A stretch of 64,000 bases of DNA, from assembly GCF_014058425.1 (NCBI RefSeq), contig NZ_CP049366.1, forward strand, positions 1,426,001 through 1,490,000, given 5' to 3'. This DNA comes from Companilactobacillus pabuli. GTDB lineage: Bacteria > Bacillota > Bacilli > Lactobacillales > Lactobacillaceae. Shown here in pieces: positions 26,634-35,652 of this stretch. Both the position numbers and the translations under genes were made by a program. Under the pieces are notes generated by a model. That model ran no database searches. It was not told where the DNA came from and worked only from the letters and a program-made list of their open reading frames with translations. Numbering within the stretch: position 1 is the first letter of the stretch; each line of letters starts with the position of its first letter.

Positions 26634-27570
26634 AACTATGTTTGTAAAATGAACGATTATCCAATCCAAAGACACGTTCAGAGAATTTACCATTCTCCGT
26701 CTTATCCAAGGCCTTAGTAATCATATTAATTGAAGCATCCATCATATCAATATTATGCAACACTTCAGCTTCCAACAATTTAGGACGTTCTGGTGAACCA
26801 TATTCCAACAAGCCATGGTGTGACAAAATCATATGTCTTAATAAAATCATGTCTTCGCTATCTAGATTAATATCCATATCAGTCGCTGCTTTGACAATTT
26901 CTTCATCCACAATCGTAATGTGACCAAGCATATTACCTTCAAAGGTATATTCGATATCTAAGCTACCAGATAACTCAATAATCTTACCGAAATCGTGTAA
27001 ACAAGCTCCAGCAAGTAAGAGTGCTCGATTAATTTGTGGATATTGATCAGAAATACTTTCAGCCATTCTCACCATACTCAAAGTATGATATGCCAATCCG
27101 CCTTGAAAATCGTGATGATTACTCTTAGCAGCTGCACTAGTGAAGAACCGATCGTGATACTTTTTGAATAAATATCTGACGATTCGATTCCAAGCTCCAT
27201 TAGTAATTTGCAAAAATACATCGTCAAATTCATTTTCCATGTCAATTTGCTTCATTGGTGCTGTCTGGACGAATTGCGACATATCGACCGTACTAGGATC
27301 CAATAAGCCTAGACGTGTGATATTGACTTGTGGTTTACCTTGATAAACATCTCGACGGCCTTCTAATTGTACTACTGCTCCCACATGAAATCGCTTGGCA
27401 TCTTCCTCGCTGGCATCCCAATATTTGCCAGGGATTTGTCCTGACTTATCCTCAAAAACTAATGATAAAAAGTTCTTTCCATTTTTTGCTAAACGAAAAT
27501 CAGAGCGTTTGATAATTACTTCCAAGCTCATATTCTCGCCCTTATTGAAATCTATTATATGTTTAGGCAC
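26632..27570 (-). CDS. yhaM: 3'-5' exoribonuclease YhaM
   Basis: A 312-aa RNase/DNase. An N-terminal OB fold (NGKNFLSLVFEDKSGQIPGK) is followed by an HD phosphohydrolase domain (YHTLSMV, HDFGKI, LRHMILSHHG). The start is the GTG at 27570 after GGGGGG; it gives an N-terminus colinear with Bacillus YhaM, so I prefer it to the internal ATG at 27531. It overlaps the end of yhaN by eight nt. Confidence 0.92.
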   Translation of the reverse strand: MPKHIIDFNKGENMSLEVIIKRSDFRLAKNGKNFLSLVFEDKSGQIPGKYWDASEEDAKRFHVGAVVQLEGRRDVYQGKPQVNITRLGLLDPSTVDMSQFVQTAPMKQIDMENEFDDVFLQITNGAWNRIVRYLFKKYHDRFFTSAAAKSNHHDFQGGLAYHTLSMVRMAESISDQYPQINRALLLAGACLHDFGKIIELSGSLDIEYTFEGNMLGHITIVDEEIVKAATDMDINLDSEDMILLRHMILSHHGLLEYGSPERPKLLEAEVLHNIDMMDASINMITKALDKTENGKFSERVFGLDNRSFYKHS

Positions 27571-29992
27571 TAATATTTCCCCCCAAAGTCAAAATATGTT
27601 CTTGTGAAACAGATGCTGGTTTATTAGCAGTTACGTAAATAACTTGATTAGTTTTAGCGATTTCTTGAATCAATTTAAAAACATTCTCTGTTCTAGAGAC
27701 ATCGAAATCGACAAAAGCATCATCAATTAAAATTGGCAATTTAATTAAATCAGAAATTTCCGTTACAAAAGCTAATCTTAGGGCCAAATAAAGCTGAATC
27801 GTTGTGGCCTTTGACAATTCATGAACATCAAAACGAATCTTGTTTGCACTTAATACCGTCAAATTTTTTTGATTAAAATCAATTCTTGAATAATTATCAT
27901 TAGTCAATAAAGCAAAGTACTCAGCCGCTCTTTCTAACATCTTAGGATAGCGATTCTCTGTTGCTACATTCAACATATTCCTAATCCATTCACTAGCCAA
28001 TCTCTTAGAGACCCATTCGTCGTAGTTCTCTAAAATATCTTGTTTATTTTGAGCTAATGCTAAAACTACTCGTTGATAGTGATTATTATCATAAATTTGT
28101 TGCATTTGTTCCTTTAATGAACCTATTTGACGATTCAATTCGTTGTTCTTCTCAGTTAAAGAACTTGCTTGCTTAGTAACCGCTGCCAACTTTTCAATCA
28201 ATGATTGGTGCGTTGGATAAGCTTTTAAAGACTCCAGATCTCGTCCCAAGAAATCCTTATCTTGTTTGATTTGGTCAGTAACTTTTTGATTTTGAATTTG
28301 TTGAGTATGTAGTCTCATAAATTCATCCATATTAAGTGCATGATATTTTTGAAGAACTGCAAAGATTTCATTATTCAATTCATTCAAGCGTTGATTTCTT
28401 TGCTCATCCATCTGTTTCGTAGCAGCTTGGTTCTTTTGTTCCAAATCGGCTTTTGCGTTGATGGCATCCAAACGAGCAAAATATTTTTCTATTTGTTCAT
28501 TATAATTATCATCCTTATAGGAACTATCCAAAACGTCTAGTTCTATCAAAATCTTTCGCCATTTATTTAAGTCGATCTCAATGCCTTTGATTCCATCGAT
28601 TAAACCTTTTTGCGTACCATGGAAATTATCCAACGCTATTACCGTACCTTGTAGGCCAATAATATTTTCACGTGAAATATTGGCATAACCTTTTTGTTTA
28701 ATAAATGGCAAATTATTCAAATCCGGTTGACTGCCAGATTGATTCTGATACCAATACCAAACTCCACTAGCAATTGCAGCAATAATCAAAATTATTTTGA
28801 GCGGATTATTTACTACTAAGGCTAAAATAACTGCCACCACACAAATCAATAAGAATATATTATTATTGTTGTTCTCTGCAGGCGTCATTTGATCAATCTC
28901 CTCACCTGTCAAAGGCAACATATCCTCTGAAAGATCCGGATGATTTTTAAATAGTTGGTCTACCTGAGTATCTACTCGTAATAACTTGGTATTCATATCA
29001 TCCCGATGAAATTGTAGATTTTGCAATTCAAATTTTTGATTACGAATATAATCCAAGCGGGTTTGATTCTGATGGTAATTCTTTAAAATTTGTTTTTCAA
29101 CATTATCTAAATTAGAAACCTTGCTTGTAGTAGCGGTATCCTTTAACGTGCTTAATTCCTGGTTTGCTTTTAAAACGGTCTCCCAATCAGTGTTACTAAT
29201 AACTGCTATTTCATTTTCGGGATCATTTTGTTGTTGAAGTTGATCGAAGCGATACCACTTCTTGTCTAAATTACGCAAATCATTTTCAGATTCGGTGGCT
29301 TTTTTCAAAGAAACAGCGTTATCATCAAAATTCTTTTGTGTCTTTTCTAACTGTTGCTTTACTCGTTGATAAGCTACTTGTTGGTTCTCAATTTCTGATT
29401 TCTCCTCTAAAAGCTCTTTACGCTTCTTTAGGTTCACGACCAAAGGCTGCTTTTGCCCTCTTGGCTTATAAAGATCATCAGCATCATGTGACAACTTGTC
29501 AGCTACCTTCAGCCATTCCTTACTACCCACGGCACCAATTGACATAACTTCGGTCTCTAATTGTTGTTCATCCAAGCTGTAAATTGACAAAATGTTTTTA
29601 TCATCAAAAACATGAGTATTCTCGAAATCTTCTTTAGTGAAGTTACCAACGATTTGTTTAAGTGATTCGTTAGTAACTAATTGGTCATCATGAAAAATTG
29701 ATAATTCTCCGTCACCTTTGCCATCAACTCGGCGAACCGTCCAATAACTTTGATCTGGTGCCAAAAATAATAATTCACCACCATAGCGACTACCATTTTT
29801 GGGCTTGTATTGTAAGTACTTATTATCTCCTCTAGCTGATGCAAATCCAAAGAGAATGCTTTGGATAAAATTCAAGAGCGTTGTTTTTCCAGCTTCGTTA
29901 AAACCAAAAATAACTTGATAATCTGAGGCAAAGTTAAATTCTTGGTCGATCCATTTACCGAAACCGTATATTTTTGCTTTAACTAATTTCAC
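27563..29992 (-). CDS. yhaN: SbcC/Rad50-like ATPase YhaN
   Basis: An 809-aa AAA ATPase. Walker A GFNEAGKT (30-37) is at the N-terminus. Long coiled-coil arms rich in Gln, Lys and Glu flank two adjacent hydrophobic segments (about 375-415, FLLICVVAVILALVV and IILIIAAIASGVWYW). The C-terminal head has LPILIDDAFVDFD (Walker B/D-loop). It probably works with YhaO as a membrane-linked SbcCD-like nuclease complex. It starts two nt after yhaO. Confidence 0.92.
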   Translation of the reverse strand: MKLVKAKIYGFGKWIDQEFNFASDYQVIFGFNEAGKTTLLNFIQSILFGFASARGDNKYLQYKPKNGSRYGGELLFLAPDQSYWTVRRVDGKGDGELSIFHDDQLVTNESLKQIVGNFTKEDFENTHVFDDKNILSIYSLDEQQLETEVMSIGAVGSKEWLKVADKLSHDADDLYKPRGQKQPLVVNLKKRKELLEEKSEIENQQVAYQRVKQQLEKTQKNFDDNAVSLKKATESENDLRNLDKKWYRFDQLQQQNDPENEIAVISNTDWETVLKANQELSTLKDTATTSKVSNLDNVEKQILKNYHQNQTRLDYIRNQKFELQNLQFHRDDMNTKLLRVDTQVDQLFKNHPDLSEDMLPLTGEEIDQMTPAENNNNNIFLLICVVAVILALVVNNPLKIILIIAAIASGVWYWYQNQSGSQPDLNNLPFIKQKGYANISRENIIGLQGTVIALDNFHGTQKGLIDGIKGIEIDLNKWRKILIELDVLDSSYKDDNYNEQIEKYFARLDAINAKADLEQKNQAATKQMDEQRNQRLNELNNEIFAVLQKYHALNMDEFMRLHTQQIQNQKVTDQIKQDKDFLGRDLESLKAYPTHQSLIEKLAAVTKQASSLTEKNNELNRQIGSLKEQMQQIYDNNHYQRVVLALAQNKQDILENYDEWVSKRLASEWIRNMLNVATENRYPKMLERAAEYFALLTNDNYSRIDFNQKNLTVLSANKIRFDVHELSKATTIQLYLALRLAFVTEISDLIKLPILIDDAFVDFDVSRTENVFKLIQEIAKTNQVIYVTANKPASVSQEHILTLGGNISA

Positions 29993-29994
29993 GA

Positions 29995-31155
29995 TTATTC
30001 TCCAGTATATTTTTGATTAATTGTATTCTTTACTAATTCGGTAATATTTTTCAAAAAATCACGATCATTGATGTGATCTCGGATAATGCCTTCAGCATAT
30101 AATTTGCTATCTAGATCTTTGATTTTGTCTAAATCTAGTGTTTGACTTTGAGCTTGTTTCCAGTATTTTTGATCAATTTGAGATAGTTGTGGATTGTCAT
30201 TAAATTTCAAGATGATTTTATATAAAATACTTGGCGTATCCACATTTGCAAAATGATGCTGCAATTCATTGCGCTTGATAGTTTTAATGACATCATCAGA
30301 CAAATTTTGAGCGTTATTAATTGTTAAAGTCAGCAATGTATCTGCTTGATTCAAACTATCAGTAATTTTAGTTATCAACTTATCAATCGAATCATTTTTA
30401 ACATTTAATTCTACTTTATTCCACGTATAAACGCTGCTCTTAACAAATTTCAATTTAGTCAATTGATTTTCAACTGTTACTATATAAAATCCCTTAGGAG
30501 TAGTTTCATTCTGATTACGGCCCTGAATATCACCTGGATAGACGATTGCCGGACTATCACATAAAACCTCTCGTTTATGAATATGACCTAATGCCCAATA
30601 GTCATAACCTTTTTGAATTAAATCATTGATCTGAAATGGTGCATAATTGTCATCGCCAACGCCAGCATGCAAGATTCCAATTTGATAATCGAAATCCCCA
30701 CGACTCGGGTAATTCTTAACGACCGCTTGATTGATGTGTTGTTGATAATAACTAAAACCAGTGATCCCAACTTTTACGCCATCACTGGACATCAAAGTTT
30801 CAGTCGAAACGTCTTGTCCAAAAATATGGACATTTTCAGGAAAGTTAACTACAGCAAAATTATTACGATAATAATCATGATTACCGTAAATCAAATAGAC
30901 CGCGATGCCGGCTTGTTTTAGTTTCTCAAACTCATCGCGTAAAAACATTTGTGCTTTCAACGAACTGTCGGTATCGTCAAAGATATCTCCTGCCAAAATA
31001 ACAAAATCTACTTGCTCCTTCAACGCCGTACTAAAAAGATTTCTAGCAGCTTGATAAGTTGAGTCTTGCAGTTTCTTTTGTAATTTTTTGGAAAAGTCAT
31101 TAATACCGACAAATGGCGTATCTAAATGTAAATCTGCTGCATGTAAAAACTTCAT
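29995..31155 (-). CDS. yhaO: SbcD/Mre11-like DNA exonuclease YhaO
   Basis: A 386-aa metallophosphoesterase with the signature sites FLHAADLHLDTPF, LAGDIFDD, YGNHDYYR, GILHAG and GHIHKRE. It is the nuclease partner of YhaN in a putative DNA repair complex. First gene of the tight yhaO-yhaN-yhaM operon, separated from the YheA-family gene by a terminator. Confidence 0.94.
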   Translation of the reverse strand: MKFLHAADLHLDTPFVGINDFSKKLQKKLQDSTYQAARNLFSTALKEQVDFVILAGDIFDDTDSSLKAQMFLRDEFEKLKQAGIAVYLIYGNHDYYRNNFAVVNFPENVHIFGQDVSTETLMSSDGVKVGITGFSYYQQHINQAVVKNYPSRGDFDYQIGILHAGVGDDNYAPFQINDLIQKGYDYWALGHIHKREVLCDSPAIVYPGDIQGRNQNETTPKGFYIVTVENQLTKLKFVKSSVYTWNKVELNVKNDSIDKLITKITDSLNQADTLLTLTINNAQNLSDDVIKTIKRNELQHHFANVDTPSILYKIILKFNDNPQLSQIDQKYWKQAQSQTLDLDKIKDLDSKLYAEGIIRDHINDRDFLKNITELVKNTINQKYTGE

Positions 31156-31171
31156 TTCTGCTCCCCTGTAA

Positions 31172-31214
31172 AAGAAAAGGACTTGAGCAAATTACTTAAG
31201 CCCTAAGTCCTTAT
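31172..31214 (-). terminator. Terminator after the YheA-family gene
   Basis: The hairpin AAGGACTTAGGGCTTAAG/TTGCTCAAGTCCTT is followed by a T-rich tail on the minus strand. Confidence 0.75.
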
Positions 31215-31555
31215 TATTTATCTTGATAAATTTCTGCGATAGGCTTTGAAATAATCTTATTCAATTCATCCATCATAGAATTCATCTTTTGCTCTTTTTC
31301 CATTAAGTTTTGGATTTCACTGTAATTTGAAAGTTGGTCTGTAAGTTCACGCATTGCCTTAATGTCGTCGTCTGTAATTTCTTGACCTTGCATTTGTTTT
31401 TGTTGTAATTCAAATTGTTTGTTTTGAACTTTATCAAAAAGTTTGTATGCCAAGTCATTAGCCTTAACAGCTTCAAAAGCAAGCTTTAATTCAGCAACTT
31501 CAGTTGTCTTTCTTAAGTCTTGTTCAAGTTGATTGGCGCTATCGTAAATGTTCAT
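31214..31555 (-). CDS. YlbF/YheA (UPF0342) family protein
   Basis: A 113-aa all-helical protein (SANQLEQDLRKTTEVAELK, ELQQKQMQGQEITDDDIKAM) matching the YheA/YmcA/YlbF family. In Bacillus, YlbF and YmcA work with RNase Y in mRNA maturation; the role of YheA members is unclear. It follows the penicillin-binding protein gene by nine nt. Confidence 0.88.
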   Translation of the reverse strand: MNIYDSANQLEQDLRKTTEVAELKLAFEAVKANDLAYKLFDKVQNKQFELQQKQMQGQEITDDDIKAMRELTDQLSNYSEIQNLMEKEQKMNSMMDELNKIISKPIAEIYQDK

Positions 31556-31564
31556 ATAGTCCTC

Positions 31565-33640
31565 CTATTGACCAAAAAAGTTCTTAATATCATTGTACCA
31601 TTCTGTGGCTTTATTTTTAATGTTATTTACTCCATCTTGAATGGATTTTGAAATATCATTGTCATTATCATCATCCGTATCAGTTGCATTAGCTAAAGTT
31701 GTTGCATCTTTAACTCCAAAACTAGTTTGTTTAGTTTCTGGTAGGATATTTGACATTTCATTCTTGAATAATGTTGACATACCGTTTTCATTAGCTGAAG
31801 TTAGGAAATGATTTTGATCAGATTTATCAAATCCCATCCAACTAGCAACTACAACATCCGGTGTATAACCTATCATCCATTGATCCTTAGTTCCGGCATA
31901 ACCCCATGATTGAGGTACTTCCGTTGAACCAGTTTTACCAGCAATTTGGTAACCCGAAGGCTTAGCATACTTACCAGTACCTTCGTTGTAAACTCCCAAC
32001 ATCATACTTGTCATTTCTTTAGCGGTACTCTTACTAATAATCTGTTTAGTAGAAGAATTACTATTATCAACAACAACTGTTCCAGTTGAATCAACGATTT
32101 TGGTTATGAAGTGCGTACTAGCAAGTTTCCCTTCATTGGCAAAAGCCGTATAAGCTCTAGCCATTTGAAGTGGCGAAACACCATATTCCAAACCACCTAG
32201 TGCCAAAGCCAAGTTTTGATCAGACTTATGAACTTTAATACCAAAGTTCTCAACTGAAGCAACACCCTTTTTAACTCCAATTTTATCCAATAAAGCTACA
32301 GCAGGCACATTTTCACTTTGATAAAGTGCCTTATACATTGGAATCGTATCTGAATAAATTCCATCAGCATTAGTTGGTGAATATTTATTCTTACCAAAAC
32401 TAGTAATTTGGTTAGGCAATTTTGAATCATAGCTATAGCCATTTTCGATTGCTGGTGTATAAACCGCTAACGGCTTAATAGTTGAACCCGGCTGACGTGC
32501 TAATTGAGTAGCTCGGTTCCAACCTCTAAAGGTGTGATCTCCACGTCCTCCGATAACCGCTAAAACGCCACCGCTTTTCGGATCAACTGCGACCGACGCA
32601 CCTTGAACCTTCGTTCCATCAGCTGCATTGGCTGGGAACAAATAATTATTATCAAAAGTCTTTTGCATCGAAGTCTGCATTTCTTGATCTAGGGTCGTAT
32701 AAATCTTGTAACCCTTATTCAAAATATCGTCTTCTTTAAGACCATATTTATCAACAGCTTCAGCGATAACAGCATCGAAGAAATAAGGATACTTATAGGA
32801 ACTGCTGACTTCATAATTATCGTTCAAGTTAATGGAAGTATTCTTATAATAATTTGCTTGTGAAGCGGACAATTTATTATTATCAACCATCAAACCTAAA
32901 ACTAAATTACGTCGAGCAAGTGAGTTTTTCATGCTATCAATTGGGTTATAATAATTAGGTGCTTTCAAGATAGCAGCCAAAACGGCCCCTTCAGCAGGAT
33001 TCAGTTCTGATGCATTTTTTCCGAAATACTTTTCAGAAGCATCCTGAACTCCCCAAACACCATTACCAAAGTAAGCATTATTCAAATACATCGTTAGGAT
33101 TTGTTTCTTTGAATATACTCGATTTATTTCAATTGAAAGGAATAATTCTTCACCTTTTCTAGCCAAGGTTTGCTTTTGCGTTAACAAAGAGTTCTTCGCT
33201 AATTGCTGAGTTAAAGTACTTCCACCACCGGTAATTCCGTGATGAATGATATAACCTAAAGCAGCTCGAATGTATCCTTTGATACTAAACCCTGGGTTAG
33301 TCCAAAACGTTCGATCCTCAGTAGAAATAACCGCATTTTGAATATTCTTAGAAATTTTTCCGTAACTGACATACGTCCCTTTGCTTGCATACAACTGACC
33401 GGCATCATCACCATCTTTATCGATGATAGTCGTTTTCGTTTGCAAAGAAGACTGTAAATCTGACACATTGGAAGTTTTGGCTTTATAAGTCCAATAGCCA
33501 CTTAACACCAAGATCATGATCATAACGACCAAGATTATCCAACGAGTAATTTGGAATCTCTTCCAATATTTTTTTATAAAAGACCACGCAACTAGTAATT
33601 TGGGTTTAAACCATTCCCAAAAACCATTGTTTTTATTCAT
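31565..33640 (-). CDS. Class A penicillin-binding protein (PBP1A/2A type)
   Basis: A 691-aa bifunctional peptidoglycan synthase. Cytoplasmic N-terminus, one transmembrane segment (about 35-55), a GT51 glycosyltransferase domain with STEDRTFWTNPGFS and GGSTLTQQLAKN, then a transpeptidase domain with GSTIK (catalytic Ser), SEN and KTGST. The C-terminus is Asp/Asn rich (DTDDDNDND). The ATG at 33640 lies nine nt after AGAGG; an in-frame TTG at 33646 is too close to it. Co-transcribed with the YheA-family gene. Confidence 0.95.
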   Translation of the reverse strand: MNKNNGFWEWFKPKLLVAWSFIKKYWKRFQITRWIILVVMIMILVLSGYWTYKAKTSNVSDLQSSLQTKTTIIDKDGDDAGQLYASKGTYVSYGKISKNIQNAVISTEDRTFWTNPGFSIKGYIRAALGYIIHHGITGGGSTLTQQLAKNSLLTQKQTLARKGEELFLSIEINRVYSKKQILTMYLNNAYFGNGVWGVQDASEKYFGKNASELNPAEGAVLAAILKAPNYYNPIDSMKNSLARRNLVLGLMVDNNKLSASQANYYKNTSINLNDNYEVSSSYKYPYFFDAVIAEAVDKYGLKEDDILNKGYKIYTTLDQEMQTSMQKTFDNNYLFPANAADGTKVQGASVAVDPKSGGVLAVIGGRGDHTFRGWNRATQLARQPGSTIKPLAVYTPAIENGYSYDSKLPNQITSFGKNKYSPTNADGIYSDTIPMYKALYQSENVPAVALLDKIGVKKGVASVENFGIKVHKSDQNLALALGGLEYGVSPLQMARAYTAFANEGKLASTHFITKIVDSTGTVVVDNSNSSTKQIISKSTAKEMTSMMLGVYNEGTGKYAKPSGYQIAGKTGSTEVPQSWGYAGTKDQWMIGYTPDVVVASWMGFDKSDQNHFLTSANENGMSTLFKNEMSNILPETKQTSFGVKDATTLANATDTDDDNDNDISKSIQDGVNNIKNKATEWYNDIKNFFGQ

Positions 33641-33730
33641 TATCAAATACCTCTATATAAGAACAAATTTTATCACATATTGAGAGTGTTTTTTTAATTT
33701 GTCTTAAATCTTTAAGGAGCTAACTATTTT

Positions 33731-34645
33731 ATGTATCAAAAAAAGATAATTTATCATCAAGAAAAAGGTGTAAATTTAACCATTCGCGAGTTGCTAAAAA
33801 AATGGCTGATTCCTAAGAAATGGCAGCATTTTTTTCGTATTCAACAGGACGTTTTAATCAACGGAACGTATCACTCTTTTAACACGATTGTTTGTGATCT
33901 AGACGAAATAACTTTGAATTTCAATTTTCCACCTCGATCAGAACAACATTATTTACCCGGCAATGATCCTGTAGATGTTGTTTACGAAGATGATGACATA
34001 ATTATCGTCAACAAAAAAGCTGGAAAAAAGACCCATCCAAATATCATGACCGAGAATGACTCCTTGATGAACGATGTAGAGACTTATTTAACTAATGGTC
34101 ATCCCTATATGGTCCACCGCATCGATATGGAAACTTCAGGGTTAGTATTAATTTCCAAAACGCCATACCTAGTCCCAGTCTTTAATCGTCAATTAACCAC
34201 TAAAACCTTACATCGTGAGTATTTAGCCTTGGTCAAGTTAGACAAAGAAATTCCCAATTCTGGAACCATCAACTTACCGATTAGCCAAGACCCTAATGAT
34301 GTTCGCAAAAAAATCATCAGCTCTACTGGTTTAGATTCTGTGACAAAATTTAAAGTCATCCAAAAAAATGACAACTATGCCTTATTACAACTAAATTTAT
34401 TGACTGGCCGCACTCATCAATTAAGAATCCACTTGGCTAGTCAAGGCTGGCCCATCGTCAATGATCCACTCTATAATCCTCATAAAAAAACTGGAAATTT
34501 ATTACTATTTGCCCATAAATTAGTTTTTCAACAACCTTTTAGTGAAAAATTCCAAATTATTTCAGCAAAATTATCAAAAAATATGTATAATCTAATATGT
34601 GCTTATTTAAAGCAACCAAAAAGCTCACCTAATCCCGACAATTAG
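33731..34645 (+). CDS. RluA-family pseudouridine synthase
   Basis: A 304-aa enzyme. The N-terminal S4-like part (LTIRELLKKWLIPKKW) is followed by the catalytic domain with HRIDMETSGLVLISK (catalytic Asp) and TGRTHQLRIHLA. It is of the RluD/YjbO type; which rRNA or tRNA uridine it modifies cannot be told. Start with AAGGAGC upstream. Monocistronic, divergent from the penicillin-binding protein gene. Confidence 0.92.
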   Translation: MYQKKIIYHQEKGVNLTIRELLKKWLIPKKWQHFFRIQQDVLINGTYHSFNTIVCDLDEITLNFNFPPRSEQHYLPGNDPVDVVYEDDDIIIVNKKAGKKTHPNIMTENDSLMNDVETYLTNGHPYMVHRIDMETSGLVLISKTPYLVPVFNRQLTTKTLHREYLALVKLDKEIPNSGTINLPISQDPNDVRKKIISSTGLDSVTKFKVIQKNDNYALLQLNLLTGRTHQLRIHLASQGWPIVNDPLYNPHKKTGNLLLFAHKLVFQQPFSEKFQIISAKLSKNMYNLICAYLKQPKSSPNPDN

Positions 34646-34660
34646 GTGAGCTCTTCTTTT
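34618..34660 (+). terminator. Terminator after the pseudouridine synthase gene
   Basis: The stem AAGCTCACCTAAT/ATTAGGTGAGCTCTT is followed by a T-rich tail and overlaps the last codons of the gene. Confidence 0.85.
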
Positions 34661-34718
34661 ATGTTCAGAAAGAAGTTTTAGGAGTGATTTTTATGGACTC
34701 TTTCTGAGAAGGCTGCAA

Positions 34719-35639
34719 CTATAACACTGACATAACTAATTTAATAATCGCCCCGACAGCAATCAATAAAATATACGTTACCGAGAATTTACTTACAGCT
34801 TTAATTACCAAAGGATAAGTTTTTGTTTTAACTTGTTCCTTTAGATAAGGACGAAAATCGTCCCAAATGTTTGGATAAAGTAGCACGATCAATAGTGTAA
34901 TGTAAGGTACTACTTTCGTCAGAGCTAAGATGGGCACTAACAGAAAGGCTATTGCCCAACTAGCTTTGAACAAACTTAAGGCATTGGCTTTCCCTACTTT
35001 ACTAACCAATGTGTTACGACCATTTTTGAGATCTGCTTCTAAATCACAAGTACCATTACTCAACTCTGCACATAGGAATGCAAAGGTGTTAGGCAGACAG
35101 GCCAAAACGATTGAGATGGTAGCGCTAGAATCAAATTTCCCTGATCCGAATAGCCCAAGATAGGAGTAAGCTATAGGAATCAATTGGCTTATGGCAATAG
35201 CCACCACGATTTCTCCAACAAAAGTGGAATTAAGTGGCTTGGGACCTGCTGAATATAACAAGCCAATGGCAACTCCGATGACCCCGATCATCAAGGTTAC
35301 CCAACTAGTTTGATATGTCAAAAAGGCTCCAATTATTAATGGAAAAATGGCCAAACCGAGCATCCATTTTTTGACTATTGCCAGTGATTCACGATTAACA
35401 CCAATAGTACTGATTTTTTGACGATATTCTTCACTCTGAGAGTTCTTGTAATCCATATAATTATTATGGAAGTTAATGAACAAGTGAATGAAGAACACAG
35501 CGATAAATCCTAAAATCCCGTACCAGATATTAAACGTTTGATAATTCAAATATATAAAACTTATTGCCATCAACAACCATGCTAAATCTAGTGTGGTTGT
35601 TTTTATTTCTGATAATTCATCAAAGATTTTTCGATTCAC
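34719..35639 (-). CDS. UbiA-family prenyltransferase (MenA-like)
   Basis: A 306-aa membrane protein with about eight or nine transmembrane segments. First Asp-rich region NNYMDYKNSQ (usual motif NDxxD, here the first Asp is Asn); second region DLEADLKNGRNTL. Most like MenA, which prenylates 1,4-dihydroxy-2-naphthoate for menaquinone, but no other men gene is in the window. GTG start with AGGATG upstream. It follows argS by 13 nt, so is probably in the same transcript. Confidence 0.82.
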   Translation of the reverse strand: MNRKIFDELSEIKTTTLDLAWLLMAISFIYLNYQTFNIWYGILGFIAVFFIHLFINFHNNYMDYKNSQSEEYRQKISTIGVNRESLAIVKKWMLGLAIFPLIIGAFLTYQTSWVTLMIGVIGVAIGLLYSAGPKPLNSTFVGEIVVAIAISQLIPIAYSYLGLFGSGKFDSSATISIVLACLPNTFAFLCAELSNGTCDLEADLKNGRNTLVSKVGKANALSLFKASWAIAFLLVPILALTKVVPYITLLIVLLYPNIWDDFRPYLKEQVKTKTYPLVIKAVSKFSVTYILLIAVGAIIKLVMSVL

Positions 35640-35652
35640 AATTCAGTTCATC

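Noticed and set aside
34681-34710. AGGAG followed by ATG at 34693, resembling a gene start
   Set aside because: The frame stops after four codons (MDSF). The bases form part of an inverted repeat (CAGAAAGA/TCTTTCTG) after the prenyltransferase gene.
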